The notes: a model not told the origin generated them from the letters alone. DNA of 57,918 bases from an uncultured Coriobacteriaceae bacterium (GCA_948439405.1 CAOJNB010000010.1:1-57918); one strand, 5' to 3'; shown: positions 36,753 through 46,022, numbered from the stretch's first letter. Numbers and translations: made by a program.

Positions 36753-38537
36753 CTAGCTCCTGATCCTGCGCGTCCCCGAGGTCGTCATGTGGGCGCCGCA
36801 GTGCCCTATCACGATGAGGCGGCGCTCGTGGTCGGCGTGGTAGTGCACGCGGAACGCCGTCTTGGGGTTCGAGCTCCTGCCCTTGATGTGCGGCGTGACG
36901 TCCACCTGCTCGCCGCGGTAGGTCCGCCTCCTCATCCTCATGAGCTTCGGGTCGCTGTTCGTCTGCTGGACCTCGCGCAGCGAGAGCACGTAGCCCGCCC
37001 TCGAGCGGTAGGCCTCCTCCATCTCGCCGACGTCGCAATCCTCGAAGTACAGCGGCCAGAGCACGCACGCGACGCTGCGCAGGATCCGCCACTCCTCGTC
37101 GAGGTCGCCCCTGAAGCCCTCCGCGGAGGCGTAGGCCTCGTCGAGCACGACGACGCGGTCCGGCCACAGCTCGGCGACGAGGGAGAGCAGCTCGCGCAGG
37201 GACGTCGGGACGTGGTCGAGGGCCTCCACGACGTCCGAGACGTGGCGCGCCTCCCGGAGCCGGTCCGCGAGCGCCGCGGCGCGCTCCTCCGCGCTCTGGG
37301 CGCGGTAGCGCAGCGACGTGACGTCGCCGGAGGCCTCGCCGCCCTCCTCCCTCAGGCGCTCGACCTCCTCGCGCAGCCTGTCGTTCTCCGTCGCGTACTC
37401 CTCGGCGAGCTCGTTGGTCTCCCGCAGGTCCTGCCGGAGCCGCTCGACGTCCTGGGCGGCCGAGGCCGGGACGAGCTCGCCCTGCCTCATGCGCTCCCGC
37501 AGGTAGTCGAGGCGCTCGCGCATCGCCTCGGCCGTCACGCGGCGGCGCGCCCAGTCGACGTCGGCGAGCTCGCACACGTCGCCGCCCTCTCGGACGATCG
37601 TGCGTCCCAGGCTGCGGCTCAGGATGTCGACGATCGCCCCGGCGCCGCCCTGGCCGTAGCCGTCCATGCGCCGCTTGTTGAAGTAGGGGTGGCGGCGGTA
37701 GCCCTCGGGGTCGTCCAGGTCGACGCCGGGCCGGTACACGCGCAGGATGTGCGGGCCGCAGCGGTACAGGGAGGCGGGCGTCCCCTTCCGGAAGAGCCCG
37801 AACATGCGGTCGCGCACGGCGGCGTCGCTCCAGTCCGCGACGTAGACGTTCGCGAGGCCTATGAGGCGGCGCGCGAGGTCGGAGGGGTCCTCGACGGGAG
37901 GGACGCCCTCGCGGTCCGTCGACATGAGGACCAGGGGCAGCTCGCGCTGCGGGCTCAGCAGGTTCTCCTCGAACGCCTCCGCGAAGTTGCCGCCGTCGAG
38001 CCAGGTGACGTCCGAGGCGAGGACCGTCTCGCCCACGCACGCCTGGAACTCCGGGATCGAGACGACGTCGGCGACGAAGTTCGGCACGCTCGCGAACGGG
38101 ACGGTGCCCGTCGCGCCGATGTAGTTCGGCAGGAAGTGGTAGCTGATCCTCACGTTGACGACGCAGGGGCCGTCCGAGCTCGTCACGATGCCGACCTGCG
38201 TGTGCCAGCGGCGGAACCACACGCTGGCGTCCGGCTCGTCGTACTCCATCGCCCAGAGGCGGCGGTCGAGGTGCCTGAGCACGAGGGCGTCGTTGGCGAG
38301 CTCCGTGGCGAGGCCGTCGGAGCGCGGCGTGCGCGGGAGGCGGCCGTCGAGGAAGGCCTCGTGCGCCTTCGGGTGGCCCAGCATGTCCCGCAGCGGCGAG
38401 TCGTCGCGGCGCGACTCCTTGCGCACCACCCAGTCCCAGATCACGTCCTGGATGCGCCCCAGGGGCGCCTCGGTGGTGTCGTAGGGGAACACCTCGAAGC
38501 GGGTCCTGTAGTGCAGCTGCTCGTTCTCGAGGCGCAT
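36753..38537 (-). CDS. Large protein of unknown function with central coiled coil
   Basis: The 594-residue protein is not one I recognise. Residues 1-330 look like a mixed alpha/beta region with conserved-looking aromatic and Asn segments (WHTQVGIV, VVNVRISYHFLPNYIG at about 111-141, VPNFVADVV). Residues 333-432 form a coiled coil rich in Glu, Arg and Leu. Residues 440-530 are alpha-helical. The last 45 residues (FRVHYHADHERRLIVIGHCG near 562-581) resemble the final strands of RelE/ParE-like folds. No signal peptide or membrane helix is seen. It sits between tRNA-Pro and dinB, 32 bases before the latter. A defence role is possible but unproven. Confidence 0.6.
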   Translation of the reverse strand: MRLENEQLHYRTRFEVFPYDTTEAPLGRIQDVIWDWVVRKESRRDDSPLRDMLGHPKAHEAFLDGRLPRTPRSDGLATELANDALVLRHLDRRLWAMEYDEPDASVWFRRWHTQVGIVTSSDGPCVVNVRISYHFLPNYIGATGTVPFASVPNFVADVVSIPEFQACVGETVLASDVTWLDGGNFAEAFEENLLSPQRELPLVLMSTDREGVPPVEDPSDLARRLIGLANVYVADWSDAAVRDRMFGLFRKGTPASLYRCGPHILRVYRPGVDLDDPEGYRRHPYFNKRRMDGYGQGGAGAIVDILSRSLGRTIVREGGDVCELADVDWARRRVTAEAMRERLDYLRERMRQGELVPASAAQDVERLRQDLRETNELAEEYATENDRLREEVERLREEGGEASGDVTSLRYRAQSAEERAAALADRLREARHVSDVVEALDHVPTSLRELLSLVAELWPDRVVVLDEAYASAEGFRGDLDEEWRILRSVACVLWPLYFEDCDVGEMEEAYRSRAGYVLSLREVQQTNSDPKLMRMRRRTYRGEQVDVTPHIKGRSSNPKTAFRVHYHADHERRLIVIGHCGAHMTTSGTRRIRS

Positions 38538-38625
38538 GGCCGGCCTCCCTCCCCTCGGACGGGCCGGCTCGCACCGGCATCCCTAGGGTAGCGGAGCGGA
38601 CGGACGCGTTCCCTCCGAACGAGGA

Positions 38626-38655
38626 AGGCCGGGAGCCTCTCGGCCCCCGGCCCTT
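38626..38655 (-). terminator. GC-rich hairpin after tRNA-Pro
   Basis: On the - strand AAGGGCCGGGGGCC pairs imperfectly with GGCTCCCGGCCTT around GAGA, starting just after the tRNA 3' end. The tail (CCTCGTTC) has few T. It probably ends the tRNA transcript. Confidence 0.6.
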
Positions 38656-38662
38656 CGTCTCG

Positions 38663-38739
<77 letters not shown>

Positions 38740-38804
38740 GTCTCGCGCCTTCGCGCGAAGGTCATACTACCGCTTCGACCGCCCGCGCACAAGGCCGGAA
38801 ATCA

Positions 38805-38824
38805 TCCCGCGCGGCTCCGCGGGA
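38805..38824 (-). terminator. Hairpin at the end of the 16-gene - strand array
   Basis: TCCCGCG and CGCGGGA form a 7-bp stem 12 bases beyond the stop of the last ABC-F gene. On the - strand it is followed by TGATTTCC, a weak T-tract. Confidence 0.5.
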
Positions 38825-38836
38825 GGGGGACGGGGG

Positions 38837-40636
38837 CTACTCCCCCAGACGCTCGGAGAGCTCGAGCCACTCGTCCTCGAGGGCGGCGAGCTCGGCCTCG
38901 GCGGCGTCGAGCTCGGCCTGGATCCGCTCGAGCTCCTGGTAGTCGGTGGGTTCGGCGGCGCGCATCTCGGCCCGCAGCTCGTCGGGGCGTCCCTCGCGCG
39001 CGGCGATGCGCCGCTCGACGGAGTCCTTGCGCCGCTTGAGCTCGCGGCGCTCCTGGTTCGAGAGGGCGGCCCCCTCCCCCACCGCGGGCCCCGCGGGGGC
39101 CTCGCGGCGCGGCGCGGGGCGCGGAGGCGCGCTCCGCGCGGCCTCGAGCTCGAGGTACTCGTCGACGCCGCGCGGCAGGTGGCGCAGCATGCCGTCGAGG
39201 AGCGCGTACTCGTCGTCGACCACGCGCTCCATGAGGTAGCGGTCGTGCGTGACCATCACCAGCGTGCCGGGCCAGCCGTCGAGCAGGTCCTCCATCACGG
39301 CGAGCATCTCGGTGTCCATGTCGTTGCCGGGCTCGTCGAGCACGAGCACGTTGGGCTCGCCGACGAGCACGAGCAGCAGCGCCAGGCGGCGGCGCTGGCC
39401 CCCGGAGAGCTCGCCGACCGGCGTCATCAGCTCGGCGTGGTCGAACCCGAGCATCTCCAGGAGCTGCTCGGTCGACCACTCGCGCCCCTCCGCGACGACG
39501 CGCGTCCTGTGGCGGCGCAGCAGGTCCCGCACGCGCCAGTCGCCCTTGTCGGCGAGCGACTCGAGGCGCTGGGAGAGCACGCCGAAGCGCACCGTGGCGC
39601 CTATGCGGACGCGGCCCCTCGTGGGGGCGAGCGAGCCCGTGAGCAGGCGCAGCAGCGTCGTCTTGCCCGCGCCGTTCGCCCCCAGGATTCCGACGCGGTC
39701 GCCGGGCCCGACGATCCAGTCCAGGTCGCGCACGAGCGCGCGACCGCCCAGCTCGCAGGACACGCCCTCGCACTCGATGACCTGCTTCCCCAGGCGCGCG
39801 ACGGACAGCTGCTTGAGCTGCACGGGATTCCTCAGCGGCGGCACGTCGGCGATCAGGGCGCGCGCCTCCTCGATGCGGAAGCGCGGCTTGCTCGTCCGCG
39901 CCTGCGCGCCGCGGCTGAGCCAGGCGAGCTCGCGGCGCAGTGCGTTCTGCCGGCGCTCCTCGCGCTGGCGCTCGAGGCGCTCGCGCTCGACGCGCTGCTG
40001 CACGTAGGCGGAGAACCCGCCCTCGAAGCCGTCGACGCGTCGGTCGTGCACCTCCCACATCGAGGTGCACACCTCGTCGAGGAACCAGCGGTCGTGGGTC
40101 ACCACGAGCAGCGCGCCGCGGCCCTCCGGCCAGCGGGTCCTGAGGTGCTCGGCGAGCCAGGAGATGGCGACGACGTCGAGGTGGTTCGTGGGCTCGTCGA
40201 GGCAGAGCACGTCCCAGGTGCCGAAGAGCAGCCGCGCGAGGTCGACGCGGCGGCGCTGGCCGCCGGAGAGCGTCCCCACGCGGGCATCGAGGTCCACGTC
40301 GGAGAGGAGCCCCGCGAGCACGGCGCGCCGGCGCGGGTCGCCCGCCCAGGCGTACTCGGGCATCCCCGCCGCGACCTGGCCGATGACGCTGTCCTCGTCG
40401 TCGAGCTCGTCGTCCTGGGCGAGCACGCCCACCGAGATGCCGTTCCTCCAGGTCACGGTGCCCGAGTCAGGGCGGACGCGGCGGGAGGCGAGCTCGAGCA
40501 GGGTGGACTTGCCCTCGCCGTTGCGCCCGACGACGCCGATGCGGTCGCCCTCGTAGACGCCGAGGGTCTGGCCCTCGAGCACGCGCTTGCCGGGCCACTC
40601 GTGCCCCACGCCGTCGAGTCCGATCAGGATCCCCAC
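38837..40636 (-). CDS. ABC-F family ATPase (Uup-like)
   Basis: The 599-residue protein has two ATP-binding cassettes and no membrane helix, as in ABC-F translation factors that act at the ribosomal E site. Walker A motifs are GRNGEGKS near 37-44 and GANGAGKT in the second half; the signature LSGGQRRR occurs twice, and DEPTNHLD and DEPGNDMD are the Walker B regions. The C-terminal 70 residues (ELKRRKDSVERRI and on) form the DNA-binding-type coiled coil of Uup. The start is GTG, 3 bases after nfo. Last gene of the long - strand array. Confidence 0.9.
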   Translation of the reverse strand: MGILIGLDGVGHEWPGKRVLEGQTLGVYEGDRIGVVGRNGEGKSTLLELASRRVRPDSGTVTWRNGISVGVLAQDDELDDEDSVIGQVAAGMPEYAWAGDPRRRAVLAGLLSDVDLDARVGTLSGGQRRRVDLARLLFGTWDVLCLDEPTNHLDVVAISWLAEHLRTRWPEGRGALLVVTHDRWFLDEVCTSMWEVHDRRVDGFEGGFSAYVQQRVERERLERQREERRQNALRRELAWLSRGAQARTSKPRFRIEEARALIADVPPLRNPVQLKQLSVARLGKQVIECEGVSCELGGRALVRDLDWIVGPGDRVGILGANGAGKTTLLRLLTGSLAPTRGRVRIGATVRFGVLSQRLESLADKGDWRVRDLLRRHRTRVVAEGREWSTEQLLEMLGFDHAELMTPVGELSGGQRRRLALLLVLVGEPNVLVLDEPGNDMDTEMLAVMEDLLDGWPGTLVMVTHDRYLMERVVDDEYALLDGMLRHLPRGVDEYLELEAARSAPPRPAPRREAPAGPAVGEGAALSNQERRELKRRKDSVERRIAAREGRPDELRAEMRAAEPTDYQELERIQAELDAAEAELAALEDEWLELSERLGE

Positions 40637-40639
40637 GGC

Positions 40640-41479
40640 CTACCCCTCCCCCGCGAGACGGCGCAGCAGCGCGATCTCGCGCGCCCAGCCCTCGGGCTCG
40701 TTCGGGGTCTCGAGCACCATGGGGAGGCCCGCGAGCCGCGGGTTCGTCACGACGGCGACGAAGCAGTTGAGCCCCAGCTCGCCCGCGCCGATCCGCTCGT
40801 GGCGGTCCCTGCGCGAGCCGGGCGGGTTCATCGAGTCGTTCAGGTGGAGCGCGCGCAGCAGGTCGAGCCCCACGACGCGGTCGAACTCGTCGAGGACGTC
40901 CTCGACGCTGCGCGCGACCGGGTAGCCGGCGTCGGAGACGTGGCAGGTGTCCAGGCACACGCCGATCGACGCGGCGTCGCCCACGAGCTCGACGATGCGG
41001 GCGAGCTCCTCGAAGGTCGAGCCCACCTCGCTGCCCTTGCCCGCCATCGTCTCGAGCAGCACCGTCGTGCGCTGGCCGGGCTCGCAGGCCTCGCGGATAC
41101 CCTCGGCAACGAGCTCGACGCCGCGCTCCGTCCCCAGGCCGGTGTGGGAGCCGGGGTGGAGGTTGTAGACGACGTCGCCGACGAGCTCGAGGCGCTCGAG
41201 GTCCTCGCGCATGGAGCGGCGGGCGAAGGCGCGCACGTCCTCCTTGGCCGAGCACAGGTTGTAGGTGTAGGGGGCGTGTGCGACGACGGTGCCTATGCCG
41301 GCCTCGGCGCGCACGCGGGCCATCGCCTCGAGGGCGGCCTCGTCGAGGGCGCGCGCGGAGCCGCCACGCGGGTTGCGGGTGAAGTAGGCGAACGTCGTCG
41401 CCCCGATGGACGCGGCCTGGCGCGCGCAGGCGGCGAGCCCGCGCGCGACCGAGAGGTGCGCGCCGAGGAGCAGCGCCAT
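40640..41479 (-). CDS. nfo: Endonuclease IV (AP endonuclease)
   Basis: The 279-residue TIM-barrel zinc nuclease cuts DNA 5' of abasic sites. Family features seen are LLGAHLSVARGL at the start, VVAHAPYTYNLCS near 65-77, VVYNLHPGSHTG, VLLETMAGKGSEVGSTFEEL, GVCLDTCHVSDAGY and RALHLNDS, which supply the His, Asp and Glu zinc ligands. FVLETPNEPE-like VLETPNEPEGW near the end is the last family motif. It begins 1 base after coaBC. Confidence 0.95.
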   Translation of the reverse strand: MALLLGAHLSVARGLAACARQAASIGATTFAYFTRNPRGGSARALDEAALEAMARVRAEAGIGTVVAHAPYTYNLCSAKEDVRAFARRSMREDLERLELVGDVVYNLHPGSHTGLGTERGVELVAEGIREACEPGQRTTVLLETMAGKGSEVGSTFEELARIVELVGDAASIGVCLDTCHVSDAGYPVARSVEDVLDEFDRVVGLDLLRALHLNDSMNPPGSRRDRHERIGAGELGLNCFVAVVTNPRLAGLPMVLETPNEPEGWAREIALLRRLAGEG

Positions 41480-41480
41480 C

Positions 41481-42704
41481 CTAGGCCCCGAGCAGGTCGG
41501 CGACGCGTCCGACGATCAGGCGCGCGACCTCGTCCTTCGGCAGGCACGGGTGCTCGGAGGCGCCATCGGGGCCCACGATCGTGACGGCGTCGGTGTCGGT
41601 GCCGAAGCCCGAGTCCGCGCGGCTCACGTCGTTGGCCACGATCAGGTCGCAGCCCTTGCGCTCGAGCTTGGAGCGAGCCGCTGCGACCGGGTCGCCCGTC
41701 TCGGCGGCGAACCCGACGACCACGCGCCCGCCCTTGGCGGCCGACAGCGTCGCGAGGACGTCGGCCGTCTCGCGCATCTCGAGGACGTCGAGGCGCTCGG
41801 CGTCCTTCTTGAGCTTGTGGTCGGCGGGGGCGGCCGGCGTGTAGTCGGCGACGGCGGCGGCGCACACGGCGGCGTCGGCCCCCTCGAAGGCCGAGGTCGC
41901 GGCCTCGAGCATCTCGCGGGCGCTCGTCACGCGCACGACCTCGCATCCCGCGGGCCCCCGCAGCGCGCTCGGGCCCGTCACGAGCGTGACCTCGGCTCCC
42001 GCGTCGCGGGCGGCGCGCGCCACGGCGTAGCCCATCTTCCCGCTCGAGCGGTTGGCGACGTAGCGCACCGGGTCGATCGCCTCGTGGGTGGGGCCTGCCG
42101 TCACGACGACGCGGCGGCCGGCGAGCCGCTGCGGCACGACGGCGCGCGCGAGCAGCCGGAGGGCGTGGTCCACGACCTCCTCGACGTCCGCGAGCTTGCC
42201 CTCGCCGACGTCGCCGCAGGCGAGCCTGCCCGTCGCAGGCATCACGAGGTGCGCGCCGCGCTCCCGCAGCGTCGCGACGTTCGCCTGGGTCGCGGGGCTG
42301 CGCCACATGTGCACGTTCATGGCCGGGGCGAAGGCCACGTGGTCCCACGCCGCGACGAGCGTCGAGGTGAGGGCGTCGTCGGCGACGCCGGCGACCGCCT
42401 TGGCGAGGACGTCGGCCGTGGCGGGGCACACGAGCACGAGGTCGGCCCACTCGGCGAGCTCGACGTGCCCAATGGGGGTGTCGGCGAACGTCCCCAGGTC
42501 GACGAGGACGGGACGCCCCGTGAGCGCCTCGAAGGTGAGCGGCCCCACGAAGGCGGTCGCCGCCTCCGTCATCGCAACGCGGACCTCGCAGCCCGCCTTC
42601 TGGAGCCCGCGCACGACCTCGCAGGCCTTGTAGGCCGCGATGCAGCCCGTCACGCCGACGAGCGCGCGCGGCGCGCGGACGCGGTCCTCCGCCATCCCGA
42701 TCAT
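41481..42704 (-). CDS. coaBC: Phosphopantothenoylcysteine decarboxylase / phosphopantothenate-cysteine ligase
   Basis: The 407-residue bifunctional protein carries out two steps of coenzyme A synthesis. The N-terminal CoaC flavoprotein domain has VGVTGCIAAYKA near 17-28 and the catalytic APAMNVHMW near 135-143. The C-terminal CoaB domain has VVVTAGPTHEAIDPVRYVAN near 199-218, SGKMGYAVA and KLKKD near 300. The length is normal. The start may be ATG 42704 or ATG 42695. It is 4 bases after the zinc-ribbon gene. Confidence 0.96.
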   Translation of the reverse strand: MIGMAEDRVRAPRALVGVTGCIAAYKACEVVRGLQKAGCEVRVAMTEAATAFVGPLTFEALTGRPVLVDLGTFADTPIGHVELAEWADLVLVCPATADVLAKAVAGVADDALTSTLVAAWDHVAFAPAMNVHMWRSPATQANVATLRERGAHLVMPATGRLACGDVGEGKLADVEEVVDHALRLLARAVVPQRLAGRRVVVTAGPTHEAIDPVRYVANRSSGKMGYAVARAARDAGAEVTLVTGPSALRGPAGCEVVRVTSAREMLEAATSAFEGADAAVCAAAVADYTPAAPADHKLKKDAERLDVLEMRETADVLATLSAAKGGRVVVGFAAETGDPVAAARSKLERKGCDLIVANDVSRADSGFGTDTDAVTIVGPDGASEHPCLPKDEVARLIVGRVADLLGA

Positions 42705-42708
42705 CTCC

Positions 42709-43419
42709 CTACCCCTCGTCGGAGACGAGGATCCTGTGGCAGTACGGGCACTCGCAGTACCCCTCCGGCGTGCGCACGGCGGCGTACTGGCTCGGCTGGA
42801 GCGTCACGCGGCACACCGACGGTGTGTCGCCCACAAGCCGCTCCACGGCGAGGCCGCCGAAGCGCTCCGATGCCCGCTCGTAGCGCTCGACGAGGGCGGG
42901 GTCCATGCCCGCCACGACGTCCTCGCGCTCCTCGCGCAGCTCGCGCACGCGGGCGGCGACGGCCTCGAGCTCGCCCTTGAAGGAGGCGACGAGCTCGGCC
43001 TCCTCGGCGCGCGCCCGCTTGAGCCAGGCCTGGCACTCCTCGGCGCGCCGCCGGCACGCCTCCAGCTCGCCCTCGAGGCCGGCGCGCTGGAACTCGAGCT
43101 TCTCGAGGCGCTTGGCGAGCGAGGTGAGCTGGGCCTCGAGGTCGCGGACGTGGCGGTAGTCCCGTCCCTCGGCGGCCTCGGCCTGCGCGCGGTCGACGAG
43201 CCCGGCGACGTGGTCGTGCTCCTCGGCGTTGGCCTCGAGCGCCATCGCGAGGTCCTTGTGGCGGCCCACGACGCGCTGGGCCTCGGCCCCGACGCGCTTG
43301 ACGTCGGCCCTGAGCTTGGCGACGGCGGCGCGCTGGGGCAGCTCCTCGCCCCGGCGCCTGTCGCGCAGCAGCTCGACGTCGATCTCCTGGAGCCTCACCA
43401 GTGCGTCCCTGGCGTTCAT
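42709..43419 (-). CDS. Coiled-coil protein with degenerate C4 zinc ribbon (DUF164 / CdsZ family)
   Basis: The 236-residue protein is mostly an antiparallel coiled coil (1-190) with a C-terminal zinc-ribbon-like end, the layout of DUF164 proteins that cluster with DNA- and envelope-related genes. The usual two CxxC pairs are incomplete: the first site reads SVCRVT with one cysteine, and the second reads YCECPYCHR with three. Zinc binding may therefore be altered. The ATG overlaps the cysteine desulfurase TGA as ATGA and follows GGAGG. Confidence 0.8.
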   Translation of the reverse strand: MNARDALVRLQEIDVELLRDRRRGEELPQRAAVAKLRADVKRVGAEAQRVVGRHKDLAMALEANAEEHDHVAGLVDRAQAEAAEGRDYRHVRDLEAQLTSLAKRLEKLEFQRAGLEGELEACRRRAEECQAWLKRARAEEAELVASFKGELEAVAARVRELREEREDVVAGMDPALVERYERASERFGGLAVERLVGDTPSVCRVTLQPSQYAAVRTPEGYCECPYCHRILVSDEG

Positions 43420-44621
43420 CTCACACCTCCGTGTCGCGCGGCGGCGCCGGCCAGCTCCCCGGCGACGCGGAGGAGGGCCTCCGCGAACGCGTCGAGGTCG
43501 GCCTCGGCCGTCCGCTCGTCGAACGAGATCCTGAGCGAGCCGAGCGCCTCGTCCCGGGCGATCCCCATCGCGGAGAGCACGTGGCTCGGCTCGAGCGAGC
43601 CCGAGGAGCACGCCGAGCCGGCGGACACCTCGAAGCCCGCCTCGTCGAGCCGCACGATCAGCGACTCGGACTCCGCCCCTGGCACCATCACGCTCACGAG
43701 GCCGGGGAGCAGCGCGGACCCGAAGGCCGCTCCCCCGGTGGTGGCGACGACGCCCGTGCCCGGAGCGCAGAGGCGAGCCACGAGGCGCCGGCTCCGCCCG
43801 GAGACGACGGGTGCCGTCTCCCCCATCGAGCGGGAGACGGACTCGGCGACGGCGGCGAAGCAGCAGGCCCCGATGACGTCCTGCGTCCCGGAGCGCCTGC
43901 CGCCCTCCTGCCCGCCGCCGAAGGACTGGCGGCGGAACGGGCAGCGCATCCTCATCGCGAGCGCCCCGATGCCCACCGGCCCGCCGACCTTGTGCGCGGC
44001 CACGGAGACGGCGTCGGCGCCCGAGAGGTCGAGCGGCGTCTTGCAGAACCCCTGGACGGCGTCGGCGTGGAAGAGCGCCCCGGCGGCGTGCGCGGCCTCC
44101 GCCAGCTCGCGCGTCGGCTGGACGACGCCGGTCTCGTTGTTGGCCGCCATCACGCTCACGAGGGCGCAGGGCGCCTCCCGGGCCAGGCGCGCCACCTCGG
44201 CGGGGGCGACGACGCCGTCGCGGCCCGGCGCGGCGAGGACGACCTCGAAGCCGCGGTCGCGCAGGGGCGCCGCGAGCTCGAGCAGCGAGTCGTGCTCGAT
44301 CGCCGAGATCACCACCCGCGTGCGGGAGCGGTCGCGCCCGCGCGCGCCCTCCGCCATCCCGAGCACGGCGAGCGCGTTGGACTCGGTGCCGCCCGAGGTG
44401 AAGGCGACCTCCGCCGGGCGGAAGCCCGCGCCCAGGGCGCGGGCGAGGCGCGCGCGGGCGCCGTCGAGCTCGCGAGCCGCCTCCCTGCCCAGGGTGTGCA
44501 GGGAGTTCGGGTTGGCGCCGCAGCAGCGCAGGGCGCGCACGCGGGCGGCCTCCGCGAGCGACTCGGGGCGCTCCGGGGCCGAGGCCGCGCAGTCGAGGTA
44601 GACGAGGCGCTCGGAGGGCAT
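43416..44621 (-). CDS. Cysteine desulfurase (NifS/IscS family)
   Basis: The 401-residue PLP enzyme releases sulfur from cysteine for Fe-S clusters and tRNA thiolation. The PLP lysine is K211 (SVAAHKVGGPVG), with FTSGGTESNALA near 74-85 and the substrate-binding HADAVQ near 185-190. The active-site cysteine is C338 (SAGSACSSGS), in the short-loop NifS/IscS type. No iscU or mnmA is next to it in this window. It follows rpe by 3 bases. Fe-S users in the same window are RimO, MiaB and IspH. Confidence 0.93.
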   Translation of the reverse strand: MPSERLVYLDCAASAPERPESLAEAARVRALRCCGANPNSLHTLGREAARELDGARARLARALGAGFRPAEVAFTSGGTESNALAVLGMAEGARGRDRSRTRVVISAIEHDSLLELAAPLRDRGFEVVLAAPGRDGVVAPAEVARLAREAPCALVSVMAANNETGVVQPTRELAEAAHAAGALFHADAVQGFCKTPLDLSGADAVSVAAHKVGGPVGIGALAMRMRCPFRRQSFGGGQEGGRRSGTQDVIGACCFAAVAESVSRSMGETAPVVSGRSRRLVARLCAPGTGVVATTGGAAFGSALLPGLVSVMVPGAESESLIVRLDEAGFEVSAGSACSSGSLEPSHVLSAMGIARDEALGSLRISFDERTAEADLDAFAEALLRVAGELAGAAARHGGVR

Positions 44622-44624
44622 GCG

Positions 44625-45290
44625 CTAGGCCTCCGGGGCCGCAGCCGCCGCGCGGATTCCGGCGATGGCCGCGGCGCGGTCGCCGGCGCCGAACACGGCG
44701 CTGCCGGCCACGAGCACGTCCGCGCCGCAGGAGGCGAGCCTGGCGGCGTTGGCGGCGGAGACCCCGCCGTCGACCTCCACGCGCGGCGAGCAGCCCTCGC
44801 GCTCGCACAGCGCGCGCAGGCGCTCGAGCTTGGCGTAGGTGCCCTCGATGAAGGCCTGGCCGCCGAAGCCGGGGTTCACCGACATCACGAGCACCATGTC
44901 GAGCTCGGCGACGACGTCCTCGAGCGCGGAGACGGGCGTCGCGGGGTTGAGCGCGACCGATGCGCGCGCCCCGGCGTCGTGGATCCGGCCGACGAGGCGG
45001 TGCAGGTGGCGGGCCGCCTCGGCGTGCACGCTGACGACGTCGGCGCCGGCCTCGAGGAAGGCGTCGAGCATCTCGTCGGGGTTCGAGATCATGAGGTGGA
45101 CGTCCACCGGGACGGCGGTGGCGGCCTTCACCTGGCGCAGGATGTCCAGCCCGAACGAGACGTTGGGGACGAAGTGGCCGTCCATCACGTCGTAGTGGAT
45201 GAGGTCCGCGTCGCGGACGGAGTCCAGGTCCCCGGCGAGGTGCAGGAAGTCCGCGGAGAGCACGGACGGGGCGACGAGCACGTCGTTCAT
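44625..45290 (-). CDS. rpe: Ribulose-phosphate 3-epimerase
   Basis: The 221-residue TIM-barrel epimerase of the pentose phosphate pathway has APSVLSADFLHL near 7-18, DVMDGHFVPNVSFG near 35-48, VDVHLMISNP near 57-66, VMSVNPGFGGQAF near 134-146 and EVDGGVSAANA near 172-182, covering all metal and phosphate-binding motifs. A GGAGG site precedes the ATG. It lies inside the long - strand array between plsY and the cysteine desulfurase. Confidence 0.97.
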   Translation of the reverse strand: MNDVLVAPSVLSADFLHLAGDLDSVRDADLIHYDVMDGHFVPNVSFGLDILRQVKAATAVPVDVHLMISNPDEMLDAFLEAGADVVSVHAEAARHLHRLVGRIHDAGARASVALNPATPVSALEDVVAELDMVLVMSVNPGFGGQAFIEGTYAKLERLRALCEREGCSPRVEVDGGVSAANAARLASCGADVLVAGSAVFGAGDRAAAIAGIRAAAAAPEA

Positions 45291-45332
45291 AAGATCCTCC
45301 TTCCCGGCGCCGGGCGCCGGAGTCGCGTGCGG

Positions 45333-46022
45333 CTAGGCCTCGGGGCCCTCCCGGTCGTCGTCGCGCCTGTGGAAGGCGAACCGGGCCTCCTCCCCCCGCG
45401 CGAGCTTGCGCAGGTTCGAGCGGTGGGCCCAGACGACCAGCAGCGCCCCGGCGCAGACGATGGCGAGGAAGGCGCCGCTCGGGTGCAGCGCGCCGTAGCA
45501 CCACAGCGGCAGCGACGCCGCCGCGGCGCACGAGGCCGCCGAGACGATCCTGGTGGGGACCACCACGACGAGCCACACGGCGAGCAGGCCGAGGGCGACC
45601 GGCCAGGCGAGCCCGAGGGCCGCCCCGAAGCCGGCCGCAATCCCCTTGCCCCCGCGGAGGCGCATGTAGGGGCTGAACACGTGCCCGCACAGCGCGCAGG
45701 CGAACACGAGGGCGAGCACCCAGTCGAGGCGCCCGCCGAACGCGAGCGGGCCCGCGTCCCCTCCCAGCGCGAGGGCGGCGAGCGCGGGGCGCGCGAGCGC
45801 GCAGCACACGTAGGCCTTGCCTGCGTCGAGCAGGAGGGTGAGCGCCGCGGCCCCCTTGCCCACCGAGCGGGCGACGTTGGTGGTGCCGATGTTGCCGCTG
45901 CCGACCTTCTGGATGTCGACGCCGGCGCCCTTGCCGGCGACGATCTTGCCGAAGGGGATGCCGCAGATGAGGTAGGTGACCGCGAGGTAGGCGGCGAGCA
46001 CGAGCGCGAGGCGGGGCGTCAT
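45333..46022 (-). CDS. plsY: Acyl-phosphate:glycerol-3-phosphate acyltransferase PlsY
   Basis: The 229-residue membrane protein makes lysophosphatidic acid from acyl phosphate. The three PlsY motifs are visible: SGNIGTTNVAR near 42-52, the FSPYMRLRGGKGIAAGFG region near 115-132 and WAHRSNLRKLARGEE near the end. There are about five membrane segments. The ATG overlaps the der stop as ATGA. The PlsC domain that uses its product is in the cmk-plsC fusion two genes upstream of der. Confidence 0.95.
   Translation of the reverse strand: MTPRLALVLAAYLAVTYLICGIPFGKIVAGKGAGVDIQKVGSGNIGTTNVARSVGKGAAALTLLLDAGKAYVCCALARPALAALALGGDAGPLAFGGRLDWVLALVFACALCGHVFSPYMRLRGGKGIAAGFGAALGLAWPVALGLLAVWLVVVVPTRIVSAASCAAAASLPLWCYGALHPSGAFLAIVCAGALLVVWAHRSNLRKLARGEEARFAFHRRDDDREGPEA

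Noticed and set aside
40640..40660. A frameshift between nfo and the ABC-F gene
   Set aside because: Both genes have full family length; the ABC-F gene simply starts at GTG 3 bases after nfo.
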